DNA of 64,000 bases, from positions 62,001-126,000 of the forward strand of contig NZ_PYPS01000003.1 of assembly GCF_003027925.1 (NCBI RefSeq), read 5' to 3'. Made by a program: the position numbers and the translations under genes. This document shows positions 52,277-61,575 of the stretch, in pieces (the stretch's first letter is position 1; the number at the start of each line of letters is the position of its first letter). The notes beneath the pieces were generated by a model that had not been told where the DNA came from, did no database searches, and was given only the letters and a program-made list of their open reading frames with translations. This stretch comes from Micromonospora sp. RP3T. GTDB taxonomy: Bacteria > Actinomycetota > Actinomycetes > Mycobacteriales > Micromonosporaceae.

Positions 52277-52886
52277 CGCGCTCACCTCCGTTCGTCCGGG
52301 TCGCGGTCGTGCCGAGGAACGGGGCGAGCGCCGGGCAGTCCCGTAGCCGGCGCAGGCACCGGGCCTGGGTCGGCCCGATGCTGCCGACGGGCACGCTCAG
52401 CCGTTCGGCGACCTCCCGGTAGCTGGCCGGCGGGTCGGCGGTCAACAGGGCCAGCAGCTGCTGGCAGCGCGGCGGCAACTGCGCGAAGCCCTCCCGCAGT
52501 GCCTGCCGCCGCTCCGCGCGGAGCAGCTCCTCGTCCGGGGCCGCCACGTCCGTCGTGCGGGAGAAGCCATGGTACGCGTCCAGCGCGTCGTCGTACGGGT
52601 CGAAGAGCTGGGTGCGACGGCCGAGGCGGGACAGGCGGTAGCACTCGCGTCGGGCCGTGGTCGCCAACCAGGAGGCGAGGGCCTGCGGATCGCGTACCCG
52701 GCTCAGCTGCTCGACGAGACGCAACCAGACGGTCTGGTTGACGTCGGCGGCGTCGGCGCGGCTCAGGTCGTACGACCGGATCACCGAGTAGACGAGCGGG
52801 GTGTACCGGTGGACCAGCTCCACCCACGCCGACTCGTCCCCGCCGGCCGCGGCGGCCACCAGGCCGGTCGTGCTCGGGTCGGTCAC
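52251..52886 (-). CDS. ECF-like RNA polymerase sigma factor
   Basis: A 211-residue sigma-70 family protein; GTG at 52886 is preferred because TDPSTTGLVAAAAGG fits the family start, while GTG at 52916 would add 10 residues. Region 2 reads WVELVHRYTPLVYSVIRSY and DAADVNQTVWLRLVEQL. Region 4 reads LPPRCQQLLALLTADPPAS and VPVGSIGPTQARCLRRLR, ending in the recognition helix. It lies 130 bp after the subtilase gene and overlaps its partner gene. It probably activates its own cluster or the divergent CHAT gene (inference). Confidence 0.88.
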   Translation of the reverse strand: MTDPSTTGLVAAAAGGDESAWVELVHRYTPLVYSVIRSYDLSRADAADVNQTVWLRLVEQLSRVRDPQALASWLATTARRECYRLSRLGRRTQLFDPYDDALDAYHGFSRTTDVAAPDEELLRAERRQALREGFAQLPPRCQQLLALLTADPPASYREVAERLSVPVGSIGPTQARCLRRLRDCPALAPFLGTTATRTNGGERDGAVAAGR

Positions 52887-53016
52887 GGCGACGCCGTCCG
52901 TCGGCCGGCGCGGCACCGCTCCGCCGCCCGCGACCGCTCGTTCCCGCCGCCTCGCCGCGCCCGCCGCCGGCCGGGGCCACCGCCCGGTGCTGCTGGTTCG
53001 TTCGCGTCCCGCGCGC

Positions 53017-54327
53017 TCATCCGACGAGTACGCCGTAGTCGGGGTGCCAGCGCGGCGCGGCGAGCAGCGTCAGCCGGGCCGCGTCGGCGCTCAGGCCGCC
53101 GGCGGTCATCAGCGCGGCGAGCCGACCGGAGACGTGCGCCGTGGCGAACGAGGTGCCCGCCCAGGCGGCGAAGCCGTGGAACACCCGCGTCGGCCGGCCC
53201 GGCAGCGGCAATTGCCCCTCGACGTACGTGCTGTGGCGCTCGCCGACCGCGCAGACGTCGACCCATGGCCCGTACCCGCTGTAGGTGGCCGGTGCCACGC
53301 CACCGGCGCCCTGGCTGACCGCCGCCACCGCGACGACCCGGCCCAGCGCGGCGGGCCAGGTCGGCCGGCTGGTGCCGGCGTTGCCCGCCGCCGCGACCAC
53401 GGCGCTCGTCGCGGGTAGCGCGGCCACCGCGTTGGCCAGGGGCAGCGACGGCTGGTCGTCCTGGGTGAACCCGCCCAGGGACAGGTTGACCACGGACACC
53501 GCCGGCGCGAGTCGGGCCGTCGCGGCCACCACCGACGCCTCGTCGCCGACGCCGGTGGCGGTCAGTGCCTGCTCCGGGTCGACCCGGACCCCCGGCGCGG
53601 CCTGCCGCACCACTCCGGCGACGAAGGTGCCGTGCCCGCCCTGCGGGGCGAGCACGTCGGTGTGCACGTAGAGCGGGTCCTCGTCGTCGACCTCCGGCAG
53701 GTACGCCCCGCCGAGCCACTGCGGGTGGTAGCCGCCGGCCTGCCGCCAGATGCCGGTGTCGCAGATCCCGACCGTCACTCCGGCGCCCTCACCCAGCCGG
53801 GCCGGGTCGGGCGGCGACAGCGCGGCGACCGTTGCGGGCGGACCGCCCGGGTTGCCCATGATGTTGCCGAGGCCCAGCAGCACGTGGTGCGGCTGCACCT
53901 TCGGCGCCGGCTGCCCCGGCCACTGCTGGGGGTCGCGCAGCTTGGTCACGAGCGTGGGGACGTCGGTCTCCCGGTCGAAGAGCAGCCGGGTGACCCCGGC
54001 GAAGCCGTCGCCCGCGACCACCACGTGGCCGAGGGCACGCAGCCGGGCGGTGACCCGCTGGGCGTCGGCGTCGGCGGTGAGCAGCTGCCGTGGCCGGTAG
54101 AGGAACTCCCGGCCCGGCGTGGTGTGCCGGCGGACGTTCTTGTCGGCGGCCAGCGCCTCGTCGAAGGCGCGCTGGTAGGCGGCGTCGTCCGCGCCGTCGG
54201 CGCGGGCCGGGGCGGCACCGGACCCGGCGGCGAACGACGCCGCGGCGGCCAGCGCGGACGCGGCCAGTAGCCGCCGTCGGGACAGTTGGCCGGCCGGGCG
54301 CGGCGCGGCGGGATGGTCAGGCGACAC
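53017..54327 (-). CDS. Secreted S8-family serine protease
   Basis: A 436-residue subtilase. The GTG at 54327 has GGAGG just upstream; the longer frame is unlikely. The N-terminal signal SRRRLLAASALAAAASFA with adjacent Arg residues looks like a Tat signal. The catalytic triad is Asp190 (VGICDTGIW), His232 (GGHGTFVAG) and Ser393 (WAGTSFATAH). The region about 35-160 between signal and catalytic domain is a pro-region-like segment. It is the first gene of a minus-strand trio with the sigma factor, and its promoter is shared with the divergent CHAT gene (180 bp). Confidence 0.92.
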   Translation of the reverse strand: MSPDHPAAPRPAGQLSRRRLLAASALAAAASFAAGSGAAPARADGADDAAYQRAFDEALAADKNVRRHTTPGREFLYRPRQLLTADADAQRVTARLRALGHVVVAGDGFAGVTRLLFDRETDVPTLVTKLRDPQQWPGQPAPKVQPHHVLLGLGNIMGNPGGPPATVAALSPPDPARLGEGAGVTVGICDTGIWRQAGGYHPQWLGGAYLPEVDDEDPLYVHTDVLAPQGGHGTFVAGVVRQAAPGVRVDPEQALTATGVGDEASVVAATARLAPAVSVVNLSLGGFTQDDQPSLPLANAVAALPATSAVVAAAGNAGTSRPTWPAALGRVVAVAAVSQGAGGVAPATYSGYGPWVDVCAVGERHSTYVEGQLPLPGRPTRVFHGFAAWAGTSFATAHVSGRLAALMTAGGLSADAARLTLLAAPRWHPDYGVLVG

Positions 54328-54506
54328 GGGTCCTCCATGCGGTCGGCAGAAGCGTCCGCCAATGGCCGGCGTGAGCCACGTTTCCCGGGTGCCGTCGATT
54401 CTTCCAAAGCATAGGCGGATGTCAATGACGTTAAGGGCTGGTGCGGATTCCCGACAGGCCCGCGCAGACATTGACGGTTGGGCATTGGTTCGGGGACTCT
54501 TTGGGC

Positions 54507-57122
54507 ATGCCCGACAGCACCGGTTCCGGTGCCGGCACGGCCCAGGCGGCGCTCGACGCCGTCCAGCGCTACCCGCGCGAGGCGATCGCGATCGCCCAGC
54601 GGGTGCTGGCCGCCGGACCTGCGGCCGGGGCCGACGAGCGCTCCACCGCCGAGCGGGCCGTCGGTCTGGCCCTGCGGGAGCTCAACGACCTGCCCGGCGC
54701 GCTGCGCCACCTGCGCCGGGCGGTCCGGGCCGCCGGCACGCCCCGGACCCGGGCATTGGCCCGGATGAGCCTGGGCTACGTGTTGGCCAACGCCGGGCAG
54801 ACCGCCGCGGCGCTGCGCGCGGTGACCGCCGCGCTGCCGCAACTCGTCGGCGCCGACGCGGGACGGGCCCGGATGCAGCGGGGCGTGGTGCTGCACTACC
54901 GGGGTCGCTACGACGAGGCGGTACGCGACTACGGCCTGGCCGTCGACATCGCCCTGCGTGAGGGTGACCTGTTGCTGGAGGCGCGGGCGCGCAACAACCG
55001 AGGGCTGCTCAACGCCCACCGGGGCGCCGCCGGCGGCACCGACGACGACCTGTCCCGCGCGGCCGCCGCCTTCCAACGGCTGGGCCTGGACCTCGCCGCG
55101 GCCGACGCCCGATGGAACCGCGGCATCGCGGCCGGCCAGCGTGGCGACATCGCCGGCGCGCTGCGCTGCTTCGCCACCGTCGACGAGGAGTACCGGCGGC
55201 TCGCTGTACCCCGGCCGGCGCTGCTGCTGGACCGCGTCGAGCTGCTGCTGTCGGTGCCGCTGGTCGACGAGGCGGTGGTGGTCGCGACAGCGGCCGTCCG
55301 GGAACTGGGACGCCGGGGCATGGCCTCCGACCTCGCCGAGGCGCTGCTGGCCCGGGCCCGCGCGGCGCTGCTCGCCGCGGACCTGGACACCGCGACCGAG
55401 GCCGCCGCCGCGGCCCGGGCCCGGTTCCGTCGCCAGGGCCGGCCCACCTGGGCCGTCTTCGCCCGGCACGTCGAGCTGCGCGCCGAGTACCGTCGCGGCA
55501 CCCGCTCGGCGCCCCTGCTCACCGCCATGGCGCGTACCGCCGACCAGCTCGACGCCGCCGGGTGGCCGGGTCCGGCGCTGACCACCCGGATCGAGGCCGG
55601 CCTGGTGGCCGCCGCACTGGGGCGGCCGGGCCGGGCCCGGAACCTGCTGGCGGTGGCCGCCCGGGCCCGCCGTCGGGGCACCGCCGACCGGCGGGCGCAG
55701 GGCTGGTACGCCGTGGCCCTGTCACGCCGGCTCGGCGGGGACGAGCCCGGGGCCGCCCGGGCGCTGCGCCGCGGGCTGGCCGTGCTGGACCGGCACCGCA
55801 TGTCGCTCGGCGCCACGGAGCTGCGTGCCCACAGCGGAGCGTACGGTCAGGAACTGGCGGCCGAGGGCCTCGACATCGCGGTCCGGGCGGGCGCGCCGGC
55901 GCGGGTCCTGGCGTGGGCGGAGCGGTGGCGGGCCAATGCGCTGCGGGCCCGGCCGGCCCGGCCCCCGGCCGACCCCGACCTGGTGGCGGCGCTCGCTGAA
56001 CTCCGACTGGTCAGTGGCCTGCTCGAGAACGAGGTGCTGGCCGGCCGTCCGGCAACCGCCCTGCGCGGCCGGCAGGCCCGGCTGGAGCAGCGCATCCGGG
56101 ACCTGGCCCGGCGGGTGCCCGGTGGGGGCGTCGTGCTGGCCCCGCCGGGGGTGGGCGCGCTGGCCGCGCGGCTCGGCTCCCGGGTGCTGGTCGAGCTGGT
56201 GGCCCACGGCGACCGGATCCGGGCGGTGCTGGTCCGCGACGGCCGGGCGAGCCTGCACGACCTGGGCCCGCTCGCCGCCGCTGTGGACCTGGCCCGCCGG
56301 CACCGGTTCGCCCTGCGCCGGCTGGTCACCACCGGCGACGAGGCCGCCGCGCGGGCGGGGGCCGGCCACGCCGCGACCGCCCTGGACCGGCTGCTGTTCG
56401 CCCCGCTGCGGTCGCGGCTGGCCGACCGGTCCCTGGTGATCGTCCCGGTCGGGGCGCTGCACGCGGTGCCCTGGTCGGCGCTGCCCACCTGCGCGGGGCG
56501 TCCGGTGACCGTCGCCCCCTCGGCCACCGCCTGGCTCGGCGCGGACCGGCGGGAGCTGCCGACCGGGCCGCCGGTCCTGGCCGCCGGCCCGCGCCTGCCG
56601 GCCGGGCACCTCGAGGTGTGCCGGCTCGCCCAGGTCCTGCCCGGGGCACGGCGGCTCACCGGGTCCGACGCCACCGCCGCGGCGTTGACCGCCGCGCTGG
56701 ACGGGGCGGGGCTGGTGCACATCGCCGCCCATGGCACGTTCCGCGCGGACAACCCGCAGTTCTCCACCCTGGAACTGGCCGACGGGCCGCTGTTCGCCCA
56801 CGAGTGGGAGGCGGTCGCCCGGCCGCCCGGCTGCGTGGTGCTCTCCGCCTGCGACTCCGGCCTGACCGGGCTGCGCCCCGGCGACGAGGTCATGGGGTTC
56901 ACCGCGGTGCTCCTGGCGCTCGGCACCCGGTGCCTGATCGCGACCGTGCTGCCCGTGCCGGCCGAGCCCACCACGGCACTGATGCTGGACCTGCACGCGC
57001 GGATGCGGGCGGGTGCCGGCCCGGCGCGAGCCCTCGCCGACGCGCAGCGGATGTTCGGTGCGGCAGGCGACGGTCCCGCCCGGGCCACCGCGGCGGCGTT
57101 CGTCTGCTTCGGCGCCGGCTGA
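54507..57122 (+). CDS. TPR-CHAT protease
   Basis: An 871-residue protein; ATG at 54507 (MPDSTGSGAGTAQ) is the likely start because the frame upstream lies in the intergenic region. Residues about 15-480 are helical tetratricopeptide-like repeats. About 560-871 is a CHAT domain with catalytic His742 (HIAAHGTF) and Cys782 (LSACDSG). CHAT proteases are clan-CD cysteine peptidases related to caspases. In studied systems they cut a partner after an activating event (for example gRAMP/Craspase Csx29). It is divergent from the subtilase-sigma trio. Its target is unknown; the adjacent genes are the first candidates. Confidence 0.93.
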   Translation: MPDSTGSGAGTAQAALDAVQRYPREAIAIAQRVLAAGPAAGADERSTAERAVGLALRELNDLPGALRHLRRAVRAAGTPRTRALARMSLGYVLANAGQTAAALRAVTAALPQLVGADAGRARMQRGVVLHYRGRYDEAVRDYGLAVDIALREGDLLLEARARNNRGLLNAHRGAAGGTDDDLSRAAAAFQRLGLDLAAADARWNRGIAAGQRGDIAGALRCFATVDEEYRRLAVPRPALLLDRVELLLSVPLVDEAVVVATAAVRELGRRGMASDLAEALLARARAALLAADLDTATEAAAAARARFRRQGRPTWAVFARHVELRAEYRRGTRSAPLLTAMARTADQLDAAGWPGPALTTRIEAGLVAAALGRPGRARNLLAVAARARRRGTADRRAQGWYAVALSRRLGGDEPGAARALRRGLAVLDRHRMSLGATELRAHSGAYGQELAAEGLDIAVRAGAPARVLAWAERWRANALRARPARPPADPDLVAALAELRLVSGLLENEVLAGRPATALRGRQARLEQRIRDLARRVPGGGVVLAPPGVGALAARLGSRVLVELVAHGDRIRAVLVRDGRASLHDLGPLAAAVDLARRHRFALRRLVTTGDEAAARAGAGHAATALDRLLFAPLRSRLADRSLVIVPVGALHAVPWSALPTCAGRPVTVAPSATAWLGADRRELPTGPPVLAAGPRLPAGHLEVCRLAQVLPGARRLTGSDATAAALTAALDGAGLVHIAAHGTFRADNPQFSTLELADGPLFAHEWEAVARPPGCVVLSACDSGLTGLRPGDEVMGFTAVLLALGTRCLIATVLPVPAEPTTALMLDLHARMRAGAGPARALADAQRMFGAAGDGPARATAAAFVCFGAG

Positions 57123-57276
57123 TCGGGGCGGGAACGGTCGCTCGGCCCGCCGTGGTCAGCCGCAGCGTGCGTCGTCGGCTGCGCCGACCGATCGTCGCCG
57201 CCCCGTGGCGAGACGGGCTCGGGCAACTATCCGACACTCCCCTTCACCGCTGCATCTCAATCTTGAGGATTGGGTG

Positions 57277-59196
57277 ATGCATCGGTCCTGGCTGCCATCG
57301 CTCGTGGCCGCCGTCTTCGCGTGCGCGGTCGCTGCTGTCCCGTTGAGCGGCACAGCGCCCGCGTCCGCCGCGTCCGCCGCGTCGGTTGCTCCGGCTCCGG
57401 CTCCGGCGATCTTCGTGAGCTTTACGCCGAACCACCACATCCCCGGGAACTGGACGGAGGATGGCAGCCCCGGGGTTTCTCCCGCAATCGACACCGAGAT
57501 GGGAGTCTGTGCCCGAGGAGTCGGGCGGTCCTGGACGGGAGATGACGGGCGACTGTTCGCCCTGGTCTGGTGGGCCTGCCCCGAGGACGTTGCGCGCTAC
57601 CTTGCTGATCAGACGTTCGCCGATCGGCTTCGGATGGGTCGCACCTCCGGCGTAGAGAGCTATCTCGGCGGTGCGGACGTGGTGTTTCCGTTCGGTGACC
57701 ATGGAGCAGTCCGCAGATGGGTGCAAGGCTCGTACCTGACCCAACTCACACTTCGGTGCGTGACCGAGGTGTTCGCAAACTGTGCGCCGTTGACTGGCCC
57801 GCCCGCGCGGGCCATCGCGGCCGAACTGCCTGGCGAGCCGCTGGTCACGTCCTTGGTGCCCGCTTTCACCAAGATTGTTTCGGCGGTGCTGGCGGGGTGG
57901 ATCATGATCATCGGAGTGGTGACGTTCATCGGGTGGGTCATAAGGCCGAGGTTTGACCCGGGCCCAGCCGACGGTCGTCTGATCGCTGTCGATGGAAAGG
58001 CTCGAGCCCTGAGGTGGCGGCACCGCGGCCAGCGGTCCGCCCACATGGTCGCGGTGCTGGCGGCACTGTTTCTTCTCAGCGCACTACTGAACCATCAGGA
58101 CGGCCCGGTGGCGCTCGTCGCGCGCCTCGGTGCGTTCATGCTGCTCGGTGCGATAGCCGTCGGGATTCATGTCGGCTGCCGGCACCCGGCAACCGGGCGG
58201 CCGATCCCGATCCGGCAGCGGCTTCGGATCGCGCGTACCTCGCCGCGGCGCCTCGCCGGGGCGGTGGCAGCAGTGCTGCTGACGGTGGCCTTGTCCACCC
58301 TGCCGGTGCTCGGGATCCTCGTACTCATGGTCCTGGGGATCATCGTGCACGCGCCTGCCGCACATCTGCCGGAGGACTTTGCTCGGTTGCTCTTTGTCGG
58401 CCTCTTGGCGCTCATGGTGGCTCTGGCCATCTCTTGCGACCGGCTCGCGCGGCGGCTGCGGATGCGCAACGCACACGAGGTGATCGACGCGGACCACCGC
58501 AAGCCCATCCTCTACCTGCGTAATTTCGGCGACGACCGGCAGAAGCTGCCCATCTCCGCGCTGAGCCGCAGCGGCATGTGGCAGGTGTCGACGGGATGGC
58601 TGAACCCGGTCCGACGCGGTCGGTTCGAGGAGATACTCGCCCGGGCGCTGTTCCCGTTCGGGCCAGTCATCGCCGTGGACCAGCCGAATGTCAGGTTCTC
58701 CAAGCTTGGCGCAGCCAAGACTCGCCTGCCCCATGAGGGCTGGCTTGAGCAGGTGACGACGTGGGCGATGGAGGCGCACGCGGTGGTCGTGTCCGCAACT
58801 CCCGACGAGCTGCGTGACGGCTTGCGCAGCGAACTCAGGATGATCGCCAGTGCCCTGCCTCATGGCCGCGTGGTCCTCGTTCTCGGCCCGCGGCGGAGGA
58901 AAGCTGTCCTGCATGCCGCGGTAGATCGATTTCTGCGGGAAGTGCGCGACTATCCGCTTTTCGCCGAGCTGGCCAAGTGGCCCGTCGCTGACGGAACGTT
59001 GATCCTGGTGCATCTGCCTCAGTACGGCTGGGGGAGATGGCAGGGCTGGTCCGCGCGTCGTCGTACCGCCTGGACCTACACCGCCGCCATACACGAAGCG
59101 ATGTCCGTGGCCGACAGCGTATGGCAGACGACGGCCGAGCCCTCCCCGGCCGACGATCACGCGTTGAGCGGCCAGCCGGGCAGTCTGGACCGATGA
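57277..59196 (+). CDS. Multi-pass membrane protein with TIR/SLOG-like C-terminal domain
   Basis: A 639-residue protein, ATG at 57277 (MHRSWLPSLVAAVFACA). A signal-like segment (1-38) is followed by an extracytoplasmic Cys-containing domain (about 40-195) and six or so hydrophobic helices (about 200-390). The C-terminal 230 residues begin PILYLRNFGDDRQKL and contain FPFGPVIAVDQP, LEQVTTWAMEAHAVVVSA and GRVVLVLGPRRR. That order (LRxFxDD, GPVIA, tryptophan-acidic, strand-helix) resembles bacterial Rossmann-like TIR/SLOG domains. I recognise no named family. Codon use is a little less GC-biased than the flanking CHAT and peptidase genes. It lies between CHAT and C1 genes on the same strand, with 154- and 180-bp gaps. 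Confidence 0.75.
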   Translation: MHRSWLPSLVAAVFACAVAAVPLSGTAPASAASAASVAPAPAPAIFVSFTPNHHIPGNWTEDGSPGVSPAIDTEMGVCARGVGRSWTGDDGRLFALVWWACPEDVARYLADQTFADRLRMGRTSGVESYLGGADVVFPFGDHGAVRRWVQGSYLTQLTLRCVTEVFANCAPLTGPPARAIAAELPGEPLVTSLVPAFTKIVSAVLAGWIMIIGVVTFIGWVIRPRFDPGPADGRLIAVDGKARALRWRHRGQRSAHMVAVLAALFLLSALLNHQDGPVALVARLGAFMLLGAIAVGIHVGCRHPATGRPIPIRQRLRIARTSPRRLAGAVAAVLLTVALSTLPVLGILVLMVLGIIVHAPAAHLPEDFARLLFVGLLALMVALAISCDRLARRLRMRNAHEVIDADHRKPILYLRNFGDDRQKLPISALSRSGMWQVSTGWLNPVRRGRFEEILARALFPFGPVIAVDQPNVRFSKLGAAKTRLPHEGWLEQVTTWAMEAHAVVVSATPDELRDGLRSELRMIASALPHGRVVLVLGPRRRKAVLHAAVDRFLREVRDYPLFAELAKWPVADGTLILVHLPQYGWGRWQGWSARRRTAWTYTAAIHEAMSVADSVWQTTAEPSPADDHALSGQPGSLDR

Positions 59197-59376
59197 CGAG
59201 GCCGCCAGTCGTGCATGCGGTGGTGCGGGGCACGCGACGGTAGCCGTTGCCCGAGCCCACCCGGCCCGCGGATTCCGTGGCCGGCAGTCGGTAACCGGAC
59301 TGTGCCGGCCGCCGGCCGGGGCGCATCGTGGGAGCTGGACACCCCTGCTGGAGGTTGCTCGGAGAGGGAGGCCGTC

Positions 59377-60219
59377 ATGGAGCTGAACCGGCGGTTGGCG
59401 CAGGACCCACCGGACCGCAGCGCGAGCGAGGTGATCGGCCCCCGTCTGCTGGGCCGGGTGTACCGGCCGGACCCGCGGGACTGGTCGCTGCCGCGGCTCA
59501 TGGAGATCGCCGAGCCGCCGGAGGAGATCCGGCAGCGGACCATCGAGCAGGTGCTGAGCGAGACCACCTACTTCACCGACTGGCGGGCGTACCTGGTCTT
59601 CTGGCGCTGGCTGAAGAAGCAGGCCGGCGGGACCCCACCCGCGCCGGGCCCGACGCCGGCCGGTGACGCGGCCCCGGCCTGGCAGCTGCCGATCCAGTTG
59701 GACCAGGGCGACACCGGGCACTGTGTGGGCTTCGGCTGGACGGGTTGGGTGGACGCCACGCCGGTGCCGGGGGAGTTCCAGAACGCCGACGCGCACGCGT
59801 TGTACTACGAGTGCAAGGTGATCGACGGCGAGCCGCGGGCGGAGAACGGCTCGACCGTCCGGTCCGGGGCGCTGGCGCTGCGCGACCGGGGCCGGCTCGC
59901 GGCGTTCGCGTTCGCCGACTCGCTGGCCGAGATCGACCAGTGGATCGACACCCAGGGCTCGGTGGTGGTCGGCACCAACTGGACGGACGACATGTTCCAC
60001 CCGGACGCCGACGGCTACGTGCGGCCGACCGGCAGGGTGGCCGGCGGGCACTGCTACGTGATGCTGGACCGGCTGGACTCCGAGCAGGCGTACCTGTTCC
60101 AGAACTCGTGGGGGAGCGGCTGGGGCCAGCACGGCCGCTTCAAGATCAAGTGTGCGGACTTCGCGGGCCTGCTCGCCGCCGACGGTGAGGCCTGCTGCGC
60201 CGCCGAGCTGCCGCACTGA
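59377..60219 (+). CDS. Papain-like (C1-family) cysteine peptidase
   Basis: A 280-residue protein with no signal peptide, ATG at 59377 behind GGGAGG. The papain triad is readable: Gln in LDQGDTGHC, Cys116 (DTGHCVGFG), His225 (AGGHCYVML) and Asn243 (FQNSWGSGWGQHGRF). The N-terminal 90 residues are acidic and Arg-rich and may act as a prodomain or a partner-binding arm. It is the last gene of the plus-strand run CHAT, membrane protein, C1 peptidase and ends 43 bp before the convergent RidA gene. A role in the same protease cascade is possible, but a separate function cannot be excluded. Confidence 0.9.
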   Translation: MELNRRLAQDPPDRSASEVIGPRLLGRVYRPDPRDWSLPRLMEIAEPPEEIRQRTIEQVLSETTYFTDWRAYLVFWRWLKKQAGGTPPAPGPTPAGDAAPAWQLPIQLDQGDTGHCVGFGWTGWVDATPVPGEFQNADAHALYYECKVIDGEPRAENGSTVRSGALALRDRGRLAAFAFADSLAEIDQWIDTQGSVVVGTNWTDDMFHPDADGYVRPTGRVAGGHCYVMLDRLDSEQAYLFQNSWGSGWGQHGRFKIKCADFAGLLAADGEACCAAELPH

Positions 60220-60262
60220 CCCGACGTCCGCCACGGACCGGGCTGCCTCCCCTCGACCACGG

Positions 60263-60736
60263 TCATGCCTGCGGCGGGCGCACCTCGACGATCATCTCCG
60301 TCTCGCAGCAGATGTCCAGCGTCAGCGCGGCGACGGTGACCGCCGACCGGGCGTGCCGCCCGCGCTCGCCGTAGAGGTCCATGAGCAGGTCCGAGCAGCC
60401 CTCGGCGACCACCGACGGCTTGTTGAAGCCGGGTTCGCCGTAGACGTACGCGTTGATCTTGACGATCCGGACCACGTCGTCCAGGTCACCGATCTCCTGG
60501 CGCAGCGAGGAGAGCAGCGCGAGCGCGTTGTAGCGGGTCGCCGCCCGCGCCTCGGCGACGCCGATGGCCACGCCGACCGGGCCCTTGAAGGGGTAGCCCC
60601 CCTCGTGGAACGGACCGTGGCCGGCGAGGTACACGAGGTTGCCGGTGCGGACCGCGCGGACCCGGCGGGTGCCCGGCTTCTCCGGCAGCACCGGCAGCTC
60701 CAGGCCCAGCTCCGCGATCTTCTTCTCGATCTCCAT
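60263..60736 (-). CDS. RidA-family protein
   Basis: A 157-residue YjgF/RidA-type protein, ATG at 60736. NLVYLAGHGPF and RYNALALLSSLRQEIGDLDDVVRIVKINAYV are typical of the family. Members hydrolyse reactive imines or enamines, or act in degradation pathways such as uracil catabolism (RutC). It is the last gene after an ABC transporter (12-bp gap), so it probably helps use the imported compound. The conserved substrate-binding Arg of canonical RidA is not evident, so it may belong to a divergent subfamily. Confidence 0.85.
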   Translation of the reverse strand: MEIEKKIAELGLELPVLPEKPGTRRVRAVRTGNLVYLAGHGPFHEGGYPFKGPVGVAIGVAEARAATRYNALALLSSLRQEIGDLDDVVRIVKINAYVYGEPGFNKPSVVAEGCSDLLMDLYGERGRHARSAVTVAALTLDICCETEMIVEVRPPQA

Positions 60737-60747
60737 GTCGCTGCTCC

Positions 60748-61572
60748 TCAGTTCCCGTCCCAGAAGACGATGCGTTTGCGGGCCAGCTCGATCAGCTTCG
60801 TCATGCCGATGCCCATCAGCCCGAGCAGGATGAGGATCGCGAAGACGGTGGCGATGTCGAGCCGGAAGTTGGCCTGGAGGATCAGCACGCCCAGCCCCAT
60901 CTGGCCGCTGACGAACTCGCTGACGATCGCGGCGATGACCGCGTAGACCGCGGCGATCTCCAGGCCGGCGAAGATGAACGGCAGGGCGCTGGGCACGATC
61001 ACCAGGCGGATGGTGAGCGCCCGGCCCGCGCGGAGCGAGCGCATGAGTTCGAGCCGCTCGGCCGGCACCGAACGCATCCCCGACACGGTGTTCACGAAGA
61101 TCGGAAAGAACGTGACGAGGACCGCCAGCGCGACCTTCGACTCGATGCCGAAGCCCAGCCAGACCACCATCAGCGGGGCGATCGCGATCTTCGGTACCGC
61201 CTCGATCATGACGATGTACGGGCGGATGATCGCCTGCGCGGTGGGGGAGATGGCGACCAGGCCGCCCAGCAGGAGGCCGATGACGACGCCCCCGCCGAAC
61301 CCGAGCAGCACCTCCTGGAGCGTGCGCCAGAAGTGCGGGTAGAAACTGGCCGGGCCGGTCTGCGCGAGCCCGCGCCAGAGCGACTGCACGACGCTGAGCG
61401 GGGTGGGGACGAGCACCGAGTTGACCTGGGTGACCCGGACCGCGACCTCCCAGCCGACGATGATCAGCACCAGGGACACCGGGAACCAGAGTCGCGCGGT
61501 GAGGCGGCGCTCGGCCGGCTCCGCGCCGCCGGGGAGTTTGCGGGCGGACAGGACTTTCTCCGACACTGCCAT
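60748..61572 (-). CDS. ABC transporter permease (NitT/TauT class)
   Basis: A 274-residue integral membrane protein with about six hydrophobic segments and the BPD permease loop (PAERLELMRSLRAGRALTIRLVIVPSALPFI shows the EAA-like region). The N-terminus MAVSEKVLSARK is cytoplasmic. It ends 12 bases before RidA and begins four bases after the ATPase stop. With the neighbours it forms an importer of the SsuBC/TauBC/ThiXYZ type. Confidence 0.9.
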   Translation of the reverse strand: MAVSEKVLSARKLPGGAEPAERRLTARLWFPVSLVLIIVGWEVAVRVTQVNSVLVPTPLSVVQSLWRGLAQTGPASFYPHFWRTLQEVLLGFGGGVVIGLLLGGLVAISPTAQAIIRPYIVMIEAVPKIAIAPLMVVWLGFGIESKVALAVLVTFFPIFVNTVSGMRSVPAERLELMRSLRAGRALTIRLVIVPSALPFIFAGLEIAAVYAVIAAIVSEFVSGQMGLGVLILQANFRLDIATVFAILILLGLMGIGMTKLIELARKRIVFWDGN

Positions 61573-61575
61573 GCG

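Noticed and set aside
53946..55469. Long minus-strand open frame across the CHAT gene
   Set aside because: It has low-complexity Arg/Gly/Pro composition and is antisense to a clear TPR-CHAT protein; a GC-rich shadow.
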